Assembly (NCBI GenBank): GCA_947167745.1
Contig: CAMVJE010000011.1
Location: 1-51,236 of the forward strand
DNA: 51,236 nucleotides
Origin: an uncultured Treponema sp.
GTDB taxonomy: Bacteria > Spirochaetota > Spirochaetia > Treponematales > Treponemataceae
Reading direction: 5' to 3'
The notes under the pieces were generated by a model. The model was not told the origin of the DNA, did no database searches, and saw only the letters and a program-made list of their open reading frames with translations. Shown piece after piece: positions 42,901-50,494 of this stretch. A program made the position numbers and the translations under genes. How positions within the stretch are numbered: position 1 is the stretch's first letter; the number at the start of each line of letters is the position of its first letter.

Positions 42901-45900
42901 TTACGAGGGCGATAATCTGAGATTTAGTTCCGTACTTAAGGACATAAGGATTTTCGCTGTCACCTGCACGATAAGTGAGGTTCGTGATTTTTACGACAGG
43001 TCTGTCCGTGTCTTGAGAAATTTTGACCTTAAATGGCTCTGAATAGCCGATATTGCCGGCCTTGTCAGTACCTTTTGCGCGGAGATAATAATAAGATTCG
43101 TCCTGGAGGCTTGTCGTAACGAAATTCTCGCCCTTATATGTATAATTTCCGCTGAGTTTGATTCCATTTTCGTTTTCCTCAGAATAGACAGGAAGAGCTG
43201 TCCATGTGGCAGATTCAGCCGAGGCTTCCGTATAATCAGTCGAGTATTCAATGGCGAGAATTGCTGTTTCTGGCAGCATGTTTTCATCGCTTATCGTTCC
43301 GCTCAAATCAATCGTGCCGTTTATTTCAATGTCAGCAGTACTTGTGTCAGCGTCAGCCGGTTTTACAAGTGTTACAGTCGGAGGAATTTTATCGATAGTG
43401 ATATTTGCCACGCTGATTGTCTGCGTGTTTCCAGCGCCAGCATTGTCGGTTGCCTTTGCATAAACAGTATAGGTTCCTTTATTTACATCAGCAAAAGCCT
43501 CTTTATCGAGTGTAGCAGTCCACTTAACCCTGTTTTCATCGTTTTCGTCTCCAGGCTCACTTTTAATTTCCACCTCGGCGTAGCTTGTTACATTGTTTAC
43601 AGTGACATAGGCTACGACATCATGAATTCCCGAATCTTTATCAGTAACAAAGCCTTCGATTTCAATATCTTCAGTACCGCTATTCAGGATTATTTCCAAT
43701 TCTTTTTCAAAAATCGGAAGTCCATTGTCGACATTGATTGAGTAATAATTTGATCCGTCAGCCTCGTCAATTTGTGCATTTCCAGCTTTATCCACTGCAA
43801 GAAGCAGCAGATAATTGTTTCCTTCGTTAAATCCCGAGATATTCGTCTTGAAATTTGAAACAACCGTTTTATCGGTTAAAGCACCTTCAGCAGTTGTATT
43901 GTAGCCGACTGTCCTTTCTTCTGGACTTGCAAGAATTGAGAAATAGCCGGTCTTTTTGTTCGCGTAATTCGTCTTAAAATCATTAATAAAATCAGCTGAA
44001 GGCTCTTCTTGAGTGAGCAGGTAGTAAATGAATGAAATACCGCTTCCACTCTCACTTTCTTTAAAGTTTCCACGAATCAAAATTGTAGAGGCGTTTCCGT
44101 AAGTTCCTGAAGAATACTTTCCGCCAACATCTTCAACTGAGCCATAGGCAGCATCTCCAATACGGAAGTAAATATCCTTATTTTTTGCATCAAATTCGTG
44201 CACTGCAACTGGAGCCTTGTTGTCACAGAAGAGAGTTACGCTCTTATTTGCGATTCTTGATTTTTTGTCACTTGCAGTAAATGCAATTGTGTAAGATTCT
44301 TCAATATCACCGTTGTTGTTCGTCCATGGATTTACAGTAATCGGGTATTTTTTTCCGACAACTTTGCCTTCAGAAAGAATATCTTCTGCAGTGCCAACAG
44401 TAATAATTTTTACGCTTTCTGTATCAGAAGCTGTTACTGCTGCCAGTGAATCAACATTTGTATCATAAATTTCTGCATAAAGAGTCTTTGCTTTGTCGTT
44501 TGTGAGCAGAGTATCGCCATCAGCAAGTTCCTCGTCATCAGCAATTTTTTTGATTTTGAGGACAGGGAGCTGCTTATCAAGAGAAATTACTGTTTTTCCA
44601 TCAAGAATTTTAGAGTTACCCGCATTATCCTTCGCTGAATAGAAGACATAGACATTGTCATCATAGCAATTATTTGCAAGGGCATATTCTTCAATGCTGA
44701 CAGTTCCACTCCAGACATTATCTTTTCCCTGATTCATCTGAGTCCATTGGACGCCATCAAAAGTAGCAGGAGCTGTGTCTGTCGTTGAAAGATAATAGCC
44801 CGCAAATGCGACACCACTGTAATCGTCCGTAACTTTTGCCGAAATCTGAGCATACTGCGCCTCATCGAGATAAACAGTTTTGTCAGCAGAGTTTTCACTG
44901 ATTTCAGGAGCTTTTGTATCAATAATGAAAGCAAATTTTGCAGAATTTGACTGACCGTATTCATCAGTAACCGTAAACAGAACTGTATACTTATCGCTTA
45001 CTGCTGATGAAGGGAAAATTACAGTTGAAGCCCAATCATTTCCGCTTTGAGAAGTAAAATTGACTGTTGCCGGCTGCGTCTCAAGTTCCTTTTCGTCATT
45101 ATCGATGAATTTTGCTGAAATACTACACTTGCCACTTCCGAAAACCTTGCTGCTCGGAGAAATTGAACCAGAAATTTCAAAACCGTTTGGCTTATATCCA
45201 GATGCCGTATCAATGATGATATTTGGAGCACCGGAATCAACAGCGATATAAAAGTCTTGCAGAACTTTTTTATTTACTGATGATGAAGAAAGGCTAGACT
45301 CGATGTAATTATTATCCTCCGCCTCAACCTTGACTTTATAAACCCCTTCTGTGCCAGGAAGAATATAGCGCAAGGTGTAAGAAGCCTTTTTGGGATTAAT
45401 CGAGTACGGATTAATTCCGTAGTATGTATTTTCATCTGCGACTTTATTGCCGTCTTTGTCAAACAATGTGACCACAACAGTGTTGACAGAATCATCGTCT
45501 GAGAAGTTTATCTGCAGTTTATTGTTAGACTGAGTTCCGAAAAGGTTATTTTCTGTGGTAATCTTTGAAGGATCATCAATATCGCTGCTTGCATTTTCAA
45601 GGGCGATTTTTGGACGGTCAGTCTCCTGATAAATGACAAAATTCTTTCCGCCGTTGAGAGTTTTTGACGAGTAGCTTCCTTTATTGCCTGCCTTATCCTC
45701 TGCCGTAAATACGAGCTCAATCTGAATTTTGTCATCTTCACCGGCGCCCAAATAATCATGGAAATACCTGGAAATTACAGTCGTCGGGAAATCCGTGAGA
45801 GAAATTGTAAATGCCCGGCCTAATTTTCCATCAAAATCAACTCCATATTCATCATTATGCGCACTGAGACCATCGAGAATTGAATCAGACTCCGAGAGTT

Positions 45901-48154
45901 CTTTAGTCAAGTCTGTGCTTGCCCATATATCGTAAATGACAGCTTCGTCCCCCTCTTTAAGGTTCTGCTCTATAACATTTCCACGGATAGCTATTTTTCC
46001 ATTGAGGTAGTTGTTCGTATCTCCATTGCCGAAATATTCCTCGCCGCTTATCAATGGCGTAACCGAAGTAATTTGAACGACTGGACTTACCGTATCGATA
46101 TGGACACTTCCCGAAGCACTACCATCGTGGCCTGAAGAAGACTTAGCGGTCACATTAACCGTACAAAGCAGATGGGCACCTTCATTAGTATCAGAAACTA
46201 CAGCCTTTTCATTGTACAAATCCATGAGAACTGCTGATTTTTTAGGATCAAAAGCCCATGTGTCGTTTCCAGCCCAATATAAGGCTCCGCTTTCAGAAGC
46301 ATTCCATTCAACAGTTTTATCAGCTTTTACCCTGCTGGTAATTTTCTCGGTAAATGTTTTTATGACTTCATTTGTGCTTTCATCAGTGATTTTGAATTCA
46401 GCATCGATTTCAGAAATGACATATCCAGTAGAAGTAATTTTTGCAGTTCCCTTAAAGACCGGGAATTCCTTTAAAACCGGAAGATTTAATGGTTCGTCAT
46501 AAGTGATTGTAGGAGGAACACCGGCAGCATTTCCAACGAAACCATAGATTGTATCCTGAGAAAAAACAATATCCTCGACATCCTTGCCAGTTACGCCAAA
46601 CATGTAATACTCATTGAGGTTGATTCCTTCTGACGGAAGGACTACAGAGAAAGTTTTTGTAGCTACGCTGCCACTCGGCTTGAGATTGTTTGCTTTATAA
46701 TAATCGTAAAGAAGAATCCATGAATCTTCTCCATCTTTTGTATTTACTGTCGTTGCAGGAGAGTCATTCGTTGCTTCTGAGGCAACAACGAATGGATACT
46801 CATCACTTTCCTGAGCTGCATTTTCAAGAATATTAACCTTAGCCTGCAGCCTGTTCAAATCCTCAGTAACCTCGCTCGCACTGGCCGGCTTAGAATTAAA
46901 ATGTTTCAGCCAGAATTTTACAGAATCCGGATCGACATTAGTTTTATCAAAACCTGCACTCACAGTTACAGAAACAGTGTTTCCACAGGAAGCCATCTGA
47001 TTCGTACTGCCGCCGAAATTAAATGAAAATCCGTTGACATTGTAAAGCGGGTTTGACTCAGGATTCAGAGAAAAACTCAGCTTATTTTTCATTGAATCAT
47101 CATCAGGAGAAAGTGCTGTATCAATGGCATTGTCATTCAAAATTTGTAAAGCAGCATCGTTTGTCTCAAGACCTGCAAGAATATCCTTTAAATCACTAGC
47201 ACTAAGGCCCATTCCATTTCTTGCACTCATGAGCGGTTTATAGACAGAATCATAAAGATAAACTTTTGAACTTGCGTTACCGTATGCATCATCTTTTAGC
47301 TGTGCTGCTGAGCGAGAATTAGATTTTGGAGGATTTTTATATACCTTAGTAGAGTCCGTTAAAGTCACCTGGGCATAATAATACTCTGTTCCAGAGTCAG
47401 CCGGATGAAGTGAGGCATAGCGGTTATTGCTGGTTGAACCATATTGTGCAATCTGAACGCTACTGCCGCCCGCTGTTGAAATCTCTTCTTCCCTAAAGAA
47501 AGGCAGGTTTTCTTCATTATAAGTCTCAGAAGAAATGCAGTTTCCGTCTGTATCAAAGATCTGAACATCCATGTAAGCGATTGTATGGTTATCAGAAATC
47601 GTACCTTCAATTGTAAAAACTGAACCGTATGCCGATGGAGTTTTATCGCTGTTTTTAATTACACCTGGGTTCGAAATTATGAAAACAGGCGGAGTATTAT
47701 CAATTTCAAAAGTTCTCGAATATGTTCCGGAATTATTGCCGGCATTATCGAAAGCCGTAACACTTACTTCATATTTTCCGTCTGGATATCTCCAGCCGTT
47801 GTAGTAATCCGGATTCTCCTCATCATAATCATTGAGAGTGATACTCCATGAAGACTCGTCCAAACTCATAGATGCCAGAAAAGAGTCATCCACATAGCCT
47901 TTATCTGAAGCAAGTTTATCAAGACTTTTTACAGTTACCGAAATTTTGGTGATTTTTTTATCGTCCGAACATGTACCAGCCAGGATAAAACTTTCCCTGA
48001 TTGCTACACCTGATTCTGGATAATCAATTGAAAGGGATGGCGATTTTGTATCAATCGTTGCTCCCAAGCCTGCATTATCGCCGCAGGAAATCAATAAAAA
48101 AGAGAAAATAAAAGACATGAATAAATGGCTTAAAAAAGTAATAATTCGTCTCAT
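36974..48154 (-). CDS. Giant multi-Ig surface lipoprotein, 3726 residues
   Basis: The signal ends in LLISCGDN, a lipobox with Cys at about residue 24. About eighteen Ig-like modules of 100-200 residues follow, most starting with a linker like DTKSPSLSI, NTPPVFII, VDTVSPVVQI, IDKIPPTVTL, VDNSAPVIEV, VDKTAPTISA or IDETAPSLDA and a core such as ISGTISDENM or DNAGN. Near residue 3080 an IPT-like segment (VPYITGVTTTLSNLKK, ETITFSGFNLGD) leads into a C-terminal region of about 600 residues with repeated strands (QPVMAIDPVRDNIGFAFING, VAVWWDGTHHKMLYSYN, VALVDDKAVPYISYY) that may be a beta-propeller. Codons for residues of about 2430-3220 are visibly richer in G and C than the flanks. The gene has its own promoter, AGAGGAG site and terminator. 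It is probably an adhesin or surface fibre. Confidence 0.92.
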   Translation of the reverse strand: MRRIITFLSHLFMSFIFSFLLISCGDNAGLGATIDTKSPSLSIDYPESGVAIRESFILAGTCSDDKKITKISVTVKSLDKLASDKGYVDDSFLASMSLDESSWSITLNDYDEENPDYYNGWRYPDGKYEVSVTAFDNAGNNSGTYSRTFEIDNTPPVFIISNPGVIKNSDKTPSAYGSVFTIEGTISDNHTIAYMDVQIFDTDGNCISSETYNEENLPFFREEEISTAGGSSVQIAQYGSTSNNRYASLHPADSGTEYYYAQVTLTDSTKVYKNPPKSNSRSAAQLKDDAYGNASSKVYLYDSVYKPLMSARNGMGLSASDLKDILAGLETNDAALQILNDNAIDTALSPDDDSMKNKLSFSLNPESNPLYNVNGFSFNFGGSTNQMASCGNTVSVTVSAGFDKTNVDPDSVKFWLKHFNSKPASASEVTEDLNRLQAKVNILENAAQESDEYPFVVASEATNDSPATTVNTKDGEDSWILLYDYYKANNLKPSGSVATKTFSVVLPSEGINLNEYYMFGVTGKDVEDIVFSQDTIYGFVGNAAGVPPTITYDEPLNLPVLKEFPVFKGTAKITSTGYVISEIDAEFKITDESTNEVIKTFTEKITSRVKADKTVEWNASESGALYWAGNDTWAFDPKKSAVLMDLYNEKAVVSDTNEGAHLLCTVNVTAKSSSGHDGSASGSVHIDTVSPVVQITSVTPLISGEEYFGNGDTNNYLNGKIAIRGNVIEQNLKEGDEAVIYDIWASTDLTKELSESDSILDGLSAHNDEYGVDFDGKLGRAFTISLTDFPTTVISRYFHDYLGAGEDDKIQIELVFTAEDKAGNKGSYSSKTLNGGKNFVIYQETDRPKIALENASSDIDDPSKITTENNLFGTQSNNKLQINFSDDDSVNTVVVTLFDKDGNKVADENTYYGINPYSINPKKASYTLRYILPGTEGVYKVKVEAEDNNYIESSLSSSSVNKKVLQDFYIAVDSGAPNIIIDTASGYKPNGFEISGSISPSSKVFGSGKCSISAKFIDNDEKELETQPATVNFTSQSGNDWASTVIFPSSAVSDKYTVLFTVTDEYGQSNSAKFAFIIDTKAPEISENSADKTVYLDEAQYAQISAKVTDDYSGVAFAGYYLSTTDTAPATFDGVQWTQMNQGKDNVWSGTVSIEEYALANNCYDDNVYVFYSAKDNAGNSKILDGKTVISLDKQLPVLKIKKIADDEELADGDTLLTNDKAKTLYAEIYDTNVDSLAAVTASDTESVKIITVGTAEDILSEGKVVGKKYPITVNPWTNNNGDIEESYTIAFTASDKKSRIANKSVTLFCDNKAPVAVHEFDAKNKDIYFRIGDAAYGSVEDVGGKYSSGTYGNASTILIRGNFKESESGSGISFIYYLLTQEEPSADFINDFKTNYANKKTGYFSILASPEERTVGYNTTAEGALTDKTVVSNFKTNISGFNEGNNYLLLLAVDKAGNAQIDEADGSNYYSINVDNGLPIFEKELEIILNSGTEDIEIEGFVTDKDSGIHDVVAYVTVNNVTSYAEVEIKSEPGDENDENRVKWTATLDKEAFADVNKGTYTVYAKATDNAGAGNTQTISVANITIDKIPPTVTLVKPADADTSTADIEINGTIDLSGTISDENMLPETAILAIEYSTDYTEASAESATWTALPVYSEENENGIKLSGNYTYKGENFVTTSLQDESYYYLRAKGTDKAGNIGYSEPFKVKISQDTDRPVVKITNLTYRAGDSENPYVLKYGTKSQIIALVSDDDGIDTVQFSDDKITAKVDSLPNSVYSNGTVTFTPKADYEANKNIDAKKSVYIYVKDASGKEYYTTYKTDNGADDYLNVPKIRVNDHELSNDDCTKVFKYRSDSTAPKVEELKSQAYRSDGTTENGTAETVSAGYIIGGSEKPKAKFIVTASDESQIEGIAIEITYNKDGSEFTRKYRSSDKVADDSYDVNGNFVVSAEDSKKSTWTTDALSLAEADTGSIKVNVIPYDKLGLIGNGNFSFYVDNSAPVIEVQTPETGREVTGSVTIRGMADDLGNAATDTIYWLVPTKVQATAFNAKTSDAEKLEYLQGLSWNGGINSLVAGRSASSWEFAFDGNFDAESSDTDNFSFVAGNPLFEVYDSETFATEIQDGIYTLPVYFLALDKLGNTSWKTDYYIKHNPDADRPKLEFTYPTTDNYKSEDEPYAVLGGTIRATGSATIPSATTTVKSIFYQIADENASFSDSDKTKAESTYGYTILSAYDVLNDVLGTTSFTSSSTLTEEQLKKYGFASNAEVKKWWGIKSSGTGSWNFSLNSNGELNPSADSTNNITIRACGVNAEGKFGAWTTENNVISIHVDKTAPTISALVNQYANGTAAITAVPTTAYTSSQNYESGLYLRGYWTLVATLLDETGVNRFSVLDGEKALKKGTGYFVEEAITENGKQGVRLYIPIPKDKTSVELTVNADDAEHSASQTFTFTIDETAPSLDALKGNGTEFGDTFESIEDSNYQFILSGSSTDDGSGLKNILFYYMRKAGTTQASIGTNVVMDPMITSSTDDAKVPMSGLTARTFTQGSDTFSLYAKAYTGTATTETFTSDSAYDAHVRVGGVVEIDGILHTISAISGKTVTFSPSLSAAKTTSFTAYFPIAQVIDNSATEKVSSYSANPFTFEKGDDGDKMPESFSKSGKTWTWDSTIHSNNMPDGPVSLVILAFDNAGNVAGKTINTKITNNAPRLAKVFLGTDLSGDGKYVNSSSLTEIVEYDILGAEGVTQKTYTLDFTEKQSDGTTAKYNNGIFKIKNGLAVIPELTGGNGDIGMVLKTGATSATAVTGTVTNATSSSSETGTAGNISASFTGTVEGTFAGSNASYKMHSFIVAKANLGSDGTNKGMSFTFWDSTEETTRGSDSQNAVLYVKNFTVAQDDTTKPTVVVNPFYWNSASENSLYDNSSDNGHIELESDWKNATGYSSTATSGQYDGDPKVSGKITFTGTAYDDMRLGSISVTFGSVLSGTVTATYDSANSVWTVPEKTVASDGYEFSVTDATSSDVGNYGDSVYFDQKGHKVYWTLSIDTAKITNQVGSDVVLTVLAKDAKNNTTAASSITAPVTTSGYTVIDGTTNKPTYQIDVVPYITGVTTTLSNLKKNNPSVYNRTSRGHYPVAADETITFSGFNLGDNTTLDVSTLTASGAYNFSVSGISALNNLNDNDAKGLYDKTVDLTTSPTGSKSIYDNYYNRQPNGDNNNLLTDDVWFDVWEIDPTAVRSKVGGITQPVMAIDPVRDNIGFAFINGTAYFSMPRGTNQKNVDPNSYEYWIGGLDEWNSISLAYDVNGYSYATAAGGDLNASKHGVDIFRFTTSRWDGKGTLSTDGYKNLNNQFGLEYIGEREYFYDESQSKWVDFTNFSKSRIKSPSMATVASASDKSTVYLAYYDSINDEVRFNWGIIKNKQDDSDDEGMFGTHYDAGRISKAYSIGGTSLIAGQTVNKVTSTKPTYASSPVTTKDGTAVYGGEYVSIAAIPNDGDSDDAVVAVWWDGTHHKMLYSYNKTPKSITKGKYKQKDTKWSAPVELFQQEVGEYCKVAVDAAGGIHIAAYDSTNGDVWYAYLQKYDSPSSAKVGCLDSNGFVGSELNIDVALVDDKAVPYISYYASSAAKPKIARWIGGNLTEVSSVSGAENEAFTSNWEVSYVPTSSKLIVDHINVGVWKDSSGVIKQSKTGEKTFTPGSGDTVNSFGTVWGNGTVNPVLGYATKSGSLGYIETAQMK

Positions 48155-48210
48155 AAATAACTCCTCTTAAAGCACAAATGAATTTTAACACAAAATTAGA
48201 GATTTTAATG

Positions 48211-48239
48211 ATTATCGGCATATTTTAAGACAATTTCAA
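48211..48239 (-). promoter_or_regulatory. Promoter of the giant lipoprotein gene
   Basis: TTGAAA (48234-48239), a 17-bp spacer and GATAAT (48211-48216) on the minus strand give a leader of about 50 nt ending in AGAGGAG before the ATG at 48154. Confidence 0.65.
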
Positions 48240-48252
48240 CCACTTTTTTTTT

Positions 48253-48300
48253 AAAAAAAAAGGGAAAAGAAAAGCTTTTTAAAAAGGCTTTCCTTTTCCC
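48253..48300 (-). terminator. Intrinsic terminator of the fabF-fabZ operon
   Basis: The stem arms 48262-48275 and 48287-48300 pair over 13 of 14 positions (GGGAAAAG with CTTTTCCC, AAAGC with GCTTT). The stem is followed on the minus strand by nine T residues. It lies about 230 bp after the fabZ stop, beyond a palindromic repeat block. Confidence 0.75.
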
Positions 48301-48304
48301 ACTT

Positions 48305-48502
48305 GGCGAGTCTCAAGCGTTTTTTTAACGCTCGCTTCCGCGGAAAAATCACAGATTTTTCCGAGACTCGCCTACAAACTCGTCTCACGAGTTTGTTCGC
48401 CTGCGGCGACCGGCTCCCTCCCGCGGTTCGAGCTCAGCACGAACCGAGACTCGCCTACAAACTCGTCTCACGAGTTTGTTCGCCTGTGGCGACCGGCTCC
48501 CT
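48305..48502. repeat. Palindrome-rich extragenic repeat block (REP/BIME-like)
   Basis: A 59-nt sequence occurs twice in direct orientation (48361-48419 and 48444-48502, one mismatch, 83-bp period). Each copy holds AAACTCG-tctca-CGAGTTT and a CGCC/GGCG hairpin. Additional inverted repeats are 48305-48314 with 48363-48372 (10 bp), 48316-48321 with 48327-48332, and 48342-48350 with 48354-48362, plus CGGTTCG/CGAACCG between the copies. It lies between fabZ and its terminator and is more GC-rich than its surroundings. Open frames across it show no protein character. Confidence 0.8.
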
Positions 48503-48530
48503 ACCACTCAGCTTGTGCACAGAGTATTTT

Positions 48531-48968
48531 TTACTTATTCTCGCCCTTACCCACAAGGCACATCCATTCTGCCTGGGCGCACAATGTGTCGCCGACGAAG
48601 GCTTTTCCGGACTGGACTACCATGTTTTTGGTGCAGCGTTTGTTTTCGATTTCCATGCGGACATTGTCGCCCGGGCGAACCTGGTGCTTAAACTTAACAT
48701 TGTTCACGGTTGCGAGGAAGAAAAGGCTTCCTTCGTCGAACTTTTTCTGCAAAGAAAGGGCCGCACCGCCGCCCTGAGCCATTGTCTCAATCAGGATAAC
48801 GCCTGGAACTACAGGATATTCGGGGAAGTGTCCCTTAAAGAAAAAATCCTCGTCAGTGAATTTGCGGTGGCAGACACTGCCATTGTCATCGTAAGAGTCG
48901 ATTGAATCCACAAACAAAAAAGGCTTGCGATGAGGCAAAAGCGACTCAATATCAGTAAATGCTTCCAT
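48531..48968 (-). CDS. fabZ: 3-hydroxyacyl-[acyl-carrier-protein] dehydratase FabZ
   Basis: FabZ removes water from 3-hydroxyacyl-ACP in fatty acid elongation. The 145-residue hot-dog-fold protein has the start LLPHRKPFLFVD, the catalytic segment GHFPEYPVVPGVILIETMAQ with His47 and Glu61, and the FLATVNNVKFKHQVRPGD strand. The ATG at 48968 has AGGAG 7 nt upstream. It lies 159 bp after fabF on the same strand, separated by a nested hairpin element, and ends before a palindromic repeat block and a strong terminator. Confidence 0.95.
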   Translation of the reverse strand: MEAFTDIESLLPHRKPFLFVDSIDSYDDNGSVCHRKFTDEDFFFKGHFPEYPVVPGVILIETMAQGGGAALSLQKKFDEGSLFFLATVNNVKFKHQVRPGDNVRMEIENKRCTKNMVVQSGKAFVGDTLCAQAEWMCLVGKGENK

Positions 48969-48992
48969 ATAAATCTCCTATGTAAGATGCTT

Positions 48993-49117
48993 GGCACTCA
49001 CGAAAGTGCCATAAAAAGAATATGCCCTAAGAGGCGTAGGCTGGGTTCCGACAAAAACTCGCTTGAACTTGTTCACCGCGAGTTTTATGGCGGGTTCCAG
49101 TCGAGAGCCTCTTAGGG
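48993..49117 (-). other. Nested hairpin element between fabF and fabZ
   Basis: An outer 11-bp perfect inverted repeat (CCCTAAGAGGC at 49025-49035, GCCTCTTAGGG at 49107-49117) encloses a 9-bp perfect repeat (AAAACTCGC at 49054-49062, GCGAGTTTT at 49078-49086) with TGAAC/GTTCA in its loop. A third hairpin GGCACT/AGTGCC (48993-49010) follows toward fabZ. The inner stem is followed by T residues on the minus strand, so partial termination or mRNA processing between the two genes is possible. GGGTTCC occurs on both flanks of the inner stem. Confidence 0.65.
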
Positions 49118-49127
49118 TTTATGCCAG

Positions 49128-50372
49128 TTACTGTACTTTCTTGAATACCAGACAGCCGTTGTGGCCGCCGAAGCCGAAGTTTGCGCTCATTGCTACATTT
49201 ACCGGCATTTCAAGACCCTTGTTCGGGGTGTAGTCGAGGTCACAGCCGCCTTCTACATCAGGCTCGTCAAGGTTGATTGTAGCCGGGATGTATGAATCCT
49301 GAATTGCCTTAACGCAAATCATAGCTTCAAGTGAGCCTGCGTTACCAAGACAGTGGCCTGTCATTGATTTTGTTGAAGAAATGTGAAGTTTTGAAGCTGC
49401 CTCACCGAAAGCGATGTGGAGCATTTTTGTCTCGCCGGAATCGTTGAGTTTTGTTGATGTTCCGTGTGCGTTGTAGTATGTGACTTCCTCTGGTTTTACG
49501 CCAGCATCTTTCATTGCGATTGTCATACATTTAGCACCGCAAACTCCGTCCGGGTTTGGAGCTGTAAGGTGGTAGCCGTCTGATGAAGCGCCGTAGCCTG
49601 CAACCTCAGCGTAGATTTTAGCCCCTCGGGCTTTTGCGTGCTCATATTCTTCCAAAACGAGGATTGTTGAGCCTTCACCCATGATGAATCCGTCTCGTTT
49701 TTTGTCGAAGGGACGGCTTGCTTTTGTCGGGTCGTCTGCGTAGCCTGAAGAAAGGGCGTGGAGCATTGAGAAGCCCAGGTTTGCGTAACCACACTGAGTA
49801 GACTCAGCGCCACCAGCCAAAACTACATCGTAGCGGCCAGAGCGAACTGTATCGAATGCGTTACCGATAGCGTCTGTACCAGAAGCGCAAGCAGTTGCGA
49901 CAGTGTGTGTAGCTCCGTGCAAGCCGAATGCCATAGAGATGTTACCAGCTCCCTCATTTGGAATGAGCATAGGGATTGTCATTGGAGACATACGAGTCTG
50001 GTTTGAATCGAAGTAAGCCTTCATTGTGCTCTCTGTAACCTCAAGACCACCGATACCAACACCGAGATAAACAGAAGTATCTTCGAGAATGTCAGCCTTT
50101 CCCATCAAGTCAGAGTCTTCGAGAGCCATTTTAGCAGCCGCAACAGCGTACTGTGTGTACAAAGCCATTTTGCGGGCTGCGCTTGAATCCATATAATCAG
50201 CGGCCTTGAAATCTTTTACCTCAGCTGCATATTTTACCTTGAAGTTTGCATTGTCATAATGTGTGATAGTGGCGATTCCACTTTTTCCGGCTTTAAGGGC
50301 TGCCCATGTGGCATCAACTGAATTTCCCAATGGTGAAACACAACCAAGTCCTGTTACAACTACTCTACGCAT
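49128..50372 (-). CDS. fabF: 3-oxoacyl-[acyl-carrier-protein] synthase II FabF
   Basis: FabF condenses malonyl-ACP with acyl-ACP during fatty acid elongation. The 414-residue protein has the full Cys-His-His triad: C162 in VATACASGTDAIG, H303 in NAHGTSTKLND and H340 in STKSMTGHCLGNAG. The start MRRVVVTGLGCVSPLG and the end NFGFGGHNGCLVFKK are typical. The ATG at 50372 has AGGAG 7 nt upstream. It is the first gene of a fabF-fabZ operon; acpP, fabD and fabG are not in the window. A perfect 25-bp inverted repeat covers the promoter and suggests repression. Confidence 0.97.
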   Translation of the reverse strand: MRRVVVTGLGCVSPLGNSVDATWAALKAGKSGIATITHYDNANFKVKYAAEVKDFKAADYMDSSAARKMALYTQYAVAAAKMALEDSDLMGKADILEDTSVYLGVGIGGLEVTESTMKAYFDSNQTRMSPMTIPMLIPNEGAGNISMAFGLHGATHTVATACASGTDAIGNAFDTVRSGRYDVVLAGGAESTQCGYANLGFSMLHALSSGYADDPTKASRPFDKKRDGFIMGEGSTILVLEEYEHAKARGAKIYAEVAGYGASSDGYHLTAPNPDGVCGAKCMTIAMKDAGVKPEEVTYYNAHGTSTKLNDSGETKMLHIAFGEAASKLHISSTKSMTGHCLGNAGSLEAMICVKAIQDSYIPATINLDEPDVEGGCDLDYTPNKGLEMPVNVAMSANFGFGGHNGCLVFKKVQ

Positions 50373-50401
50373 ATAAATCTCCTATAATTAAGTTCAATTT
50401 G

Positions 50402-50429
50402 ATTATGACAAAATATCATTTTTTGTCAT
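50402..50429 (-). promoter_or_regulatory. fabF promoter overlapped by a perfect inverted repeat (candidate operator)
   Basis: ATGACAAAA (50405-50413) and TTTTGTCAT (50421-50429) form 9-bp arms around a 7-bp spacer. On the minus strand the arms contain ATGACA (-35, 50424-50429) and overlap CATAAT (-10, 50402-50407) with 16 bp between. A dimeric regulator bound here would block RNA polymerase. It does not match the FapR or FabT consensus as I remember them. Confidence 0.6.
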
Positions 50430-50479
50430 TTTGTACAAGTGGGAAAAGACTCATCAATATAGAAAAATTCGCTTTCCTA

Positions 50480-50488
50480 TGCTATAAT
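50480..50488 (+). promoter_or_regulatory. Extended -10 box giving a probable leaderless start of the AAA-ATPase-like gene
   Basis: TGC-TATAAT (50480-50488) is followed by TTTTCC and the ATG at 50495, with no ribosome site. This is the same arrangement as upstream of aroA and the 186-residue protein gene. Confidence 0.6.
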
Positions 50489-50494
50489 TTTTCC

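Noticed and set aside
48361..48502. CRISPR-like array
   Set aside because: There are only two copies of the 59-nt unit, a short spacer that itself contains a palindrome, and no cas genes nearby.
48303..48905. 200-codon plus-strand frame across the repeat block and fabZ
   Set aside because: The first part translates palindromic repeats (RLQTRLTSLFACG repeated) and the rest is antisense to fabZ; no start signals.
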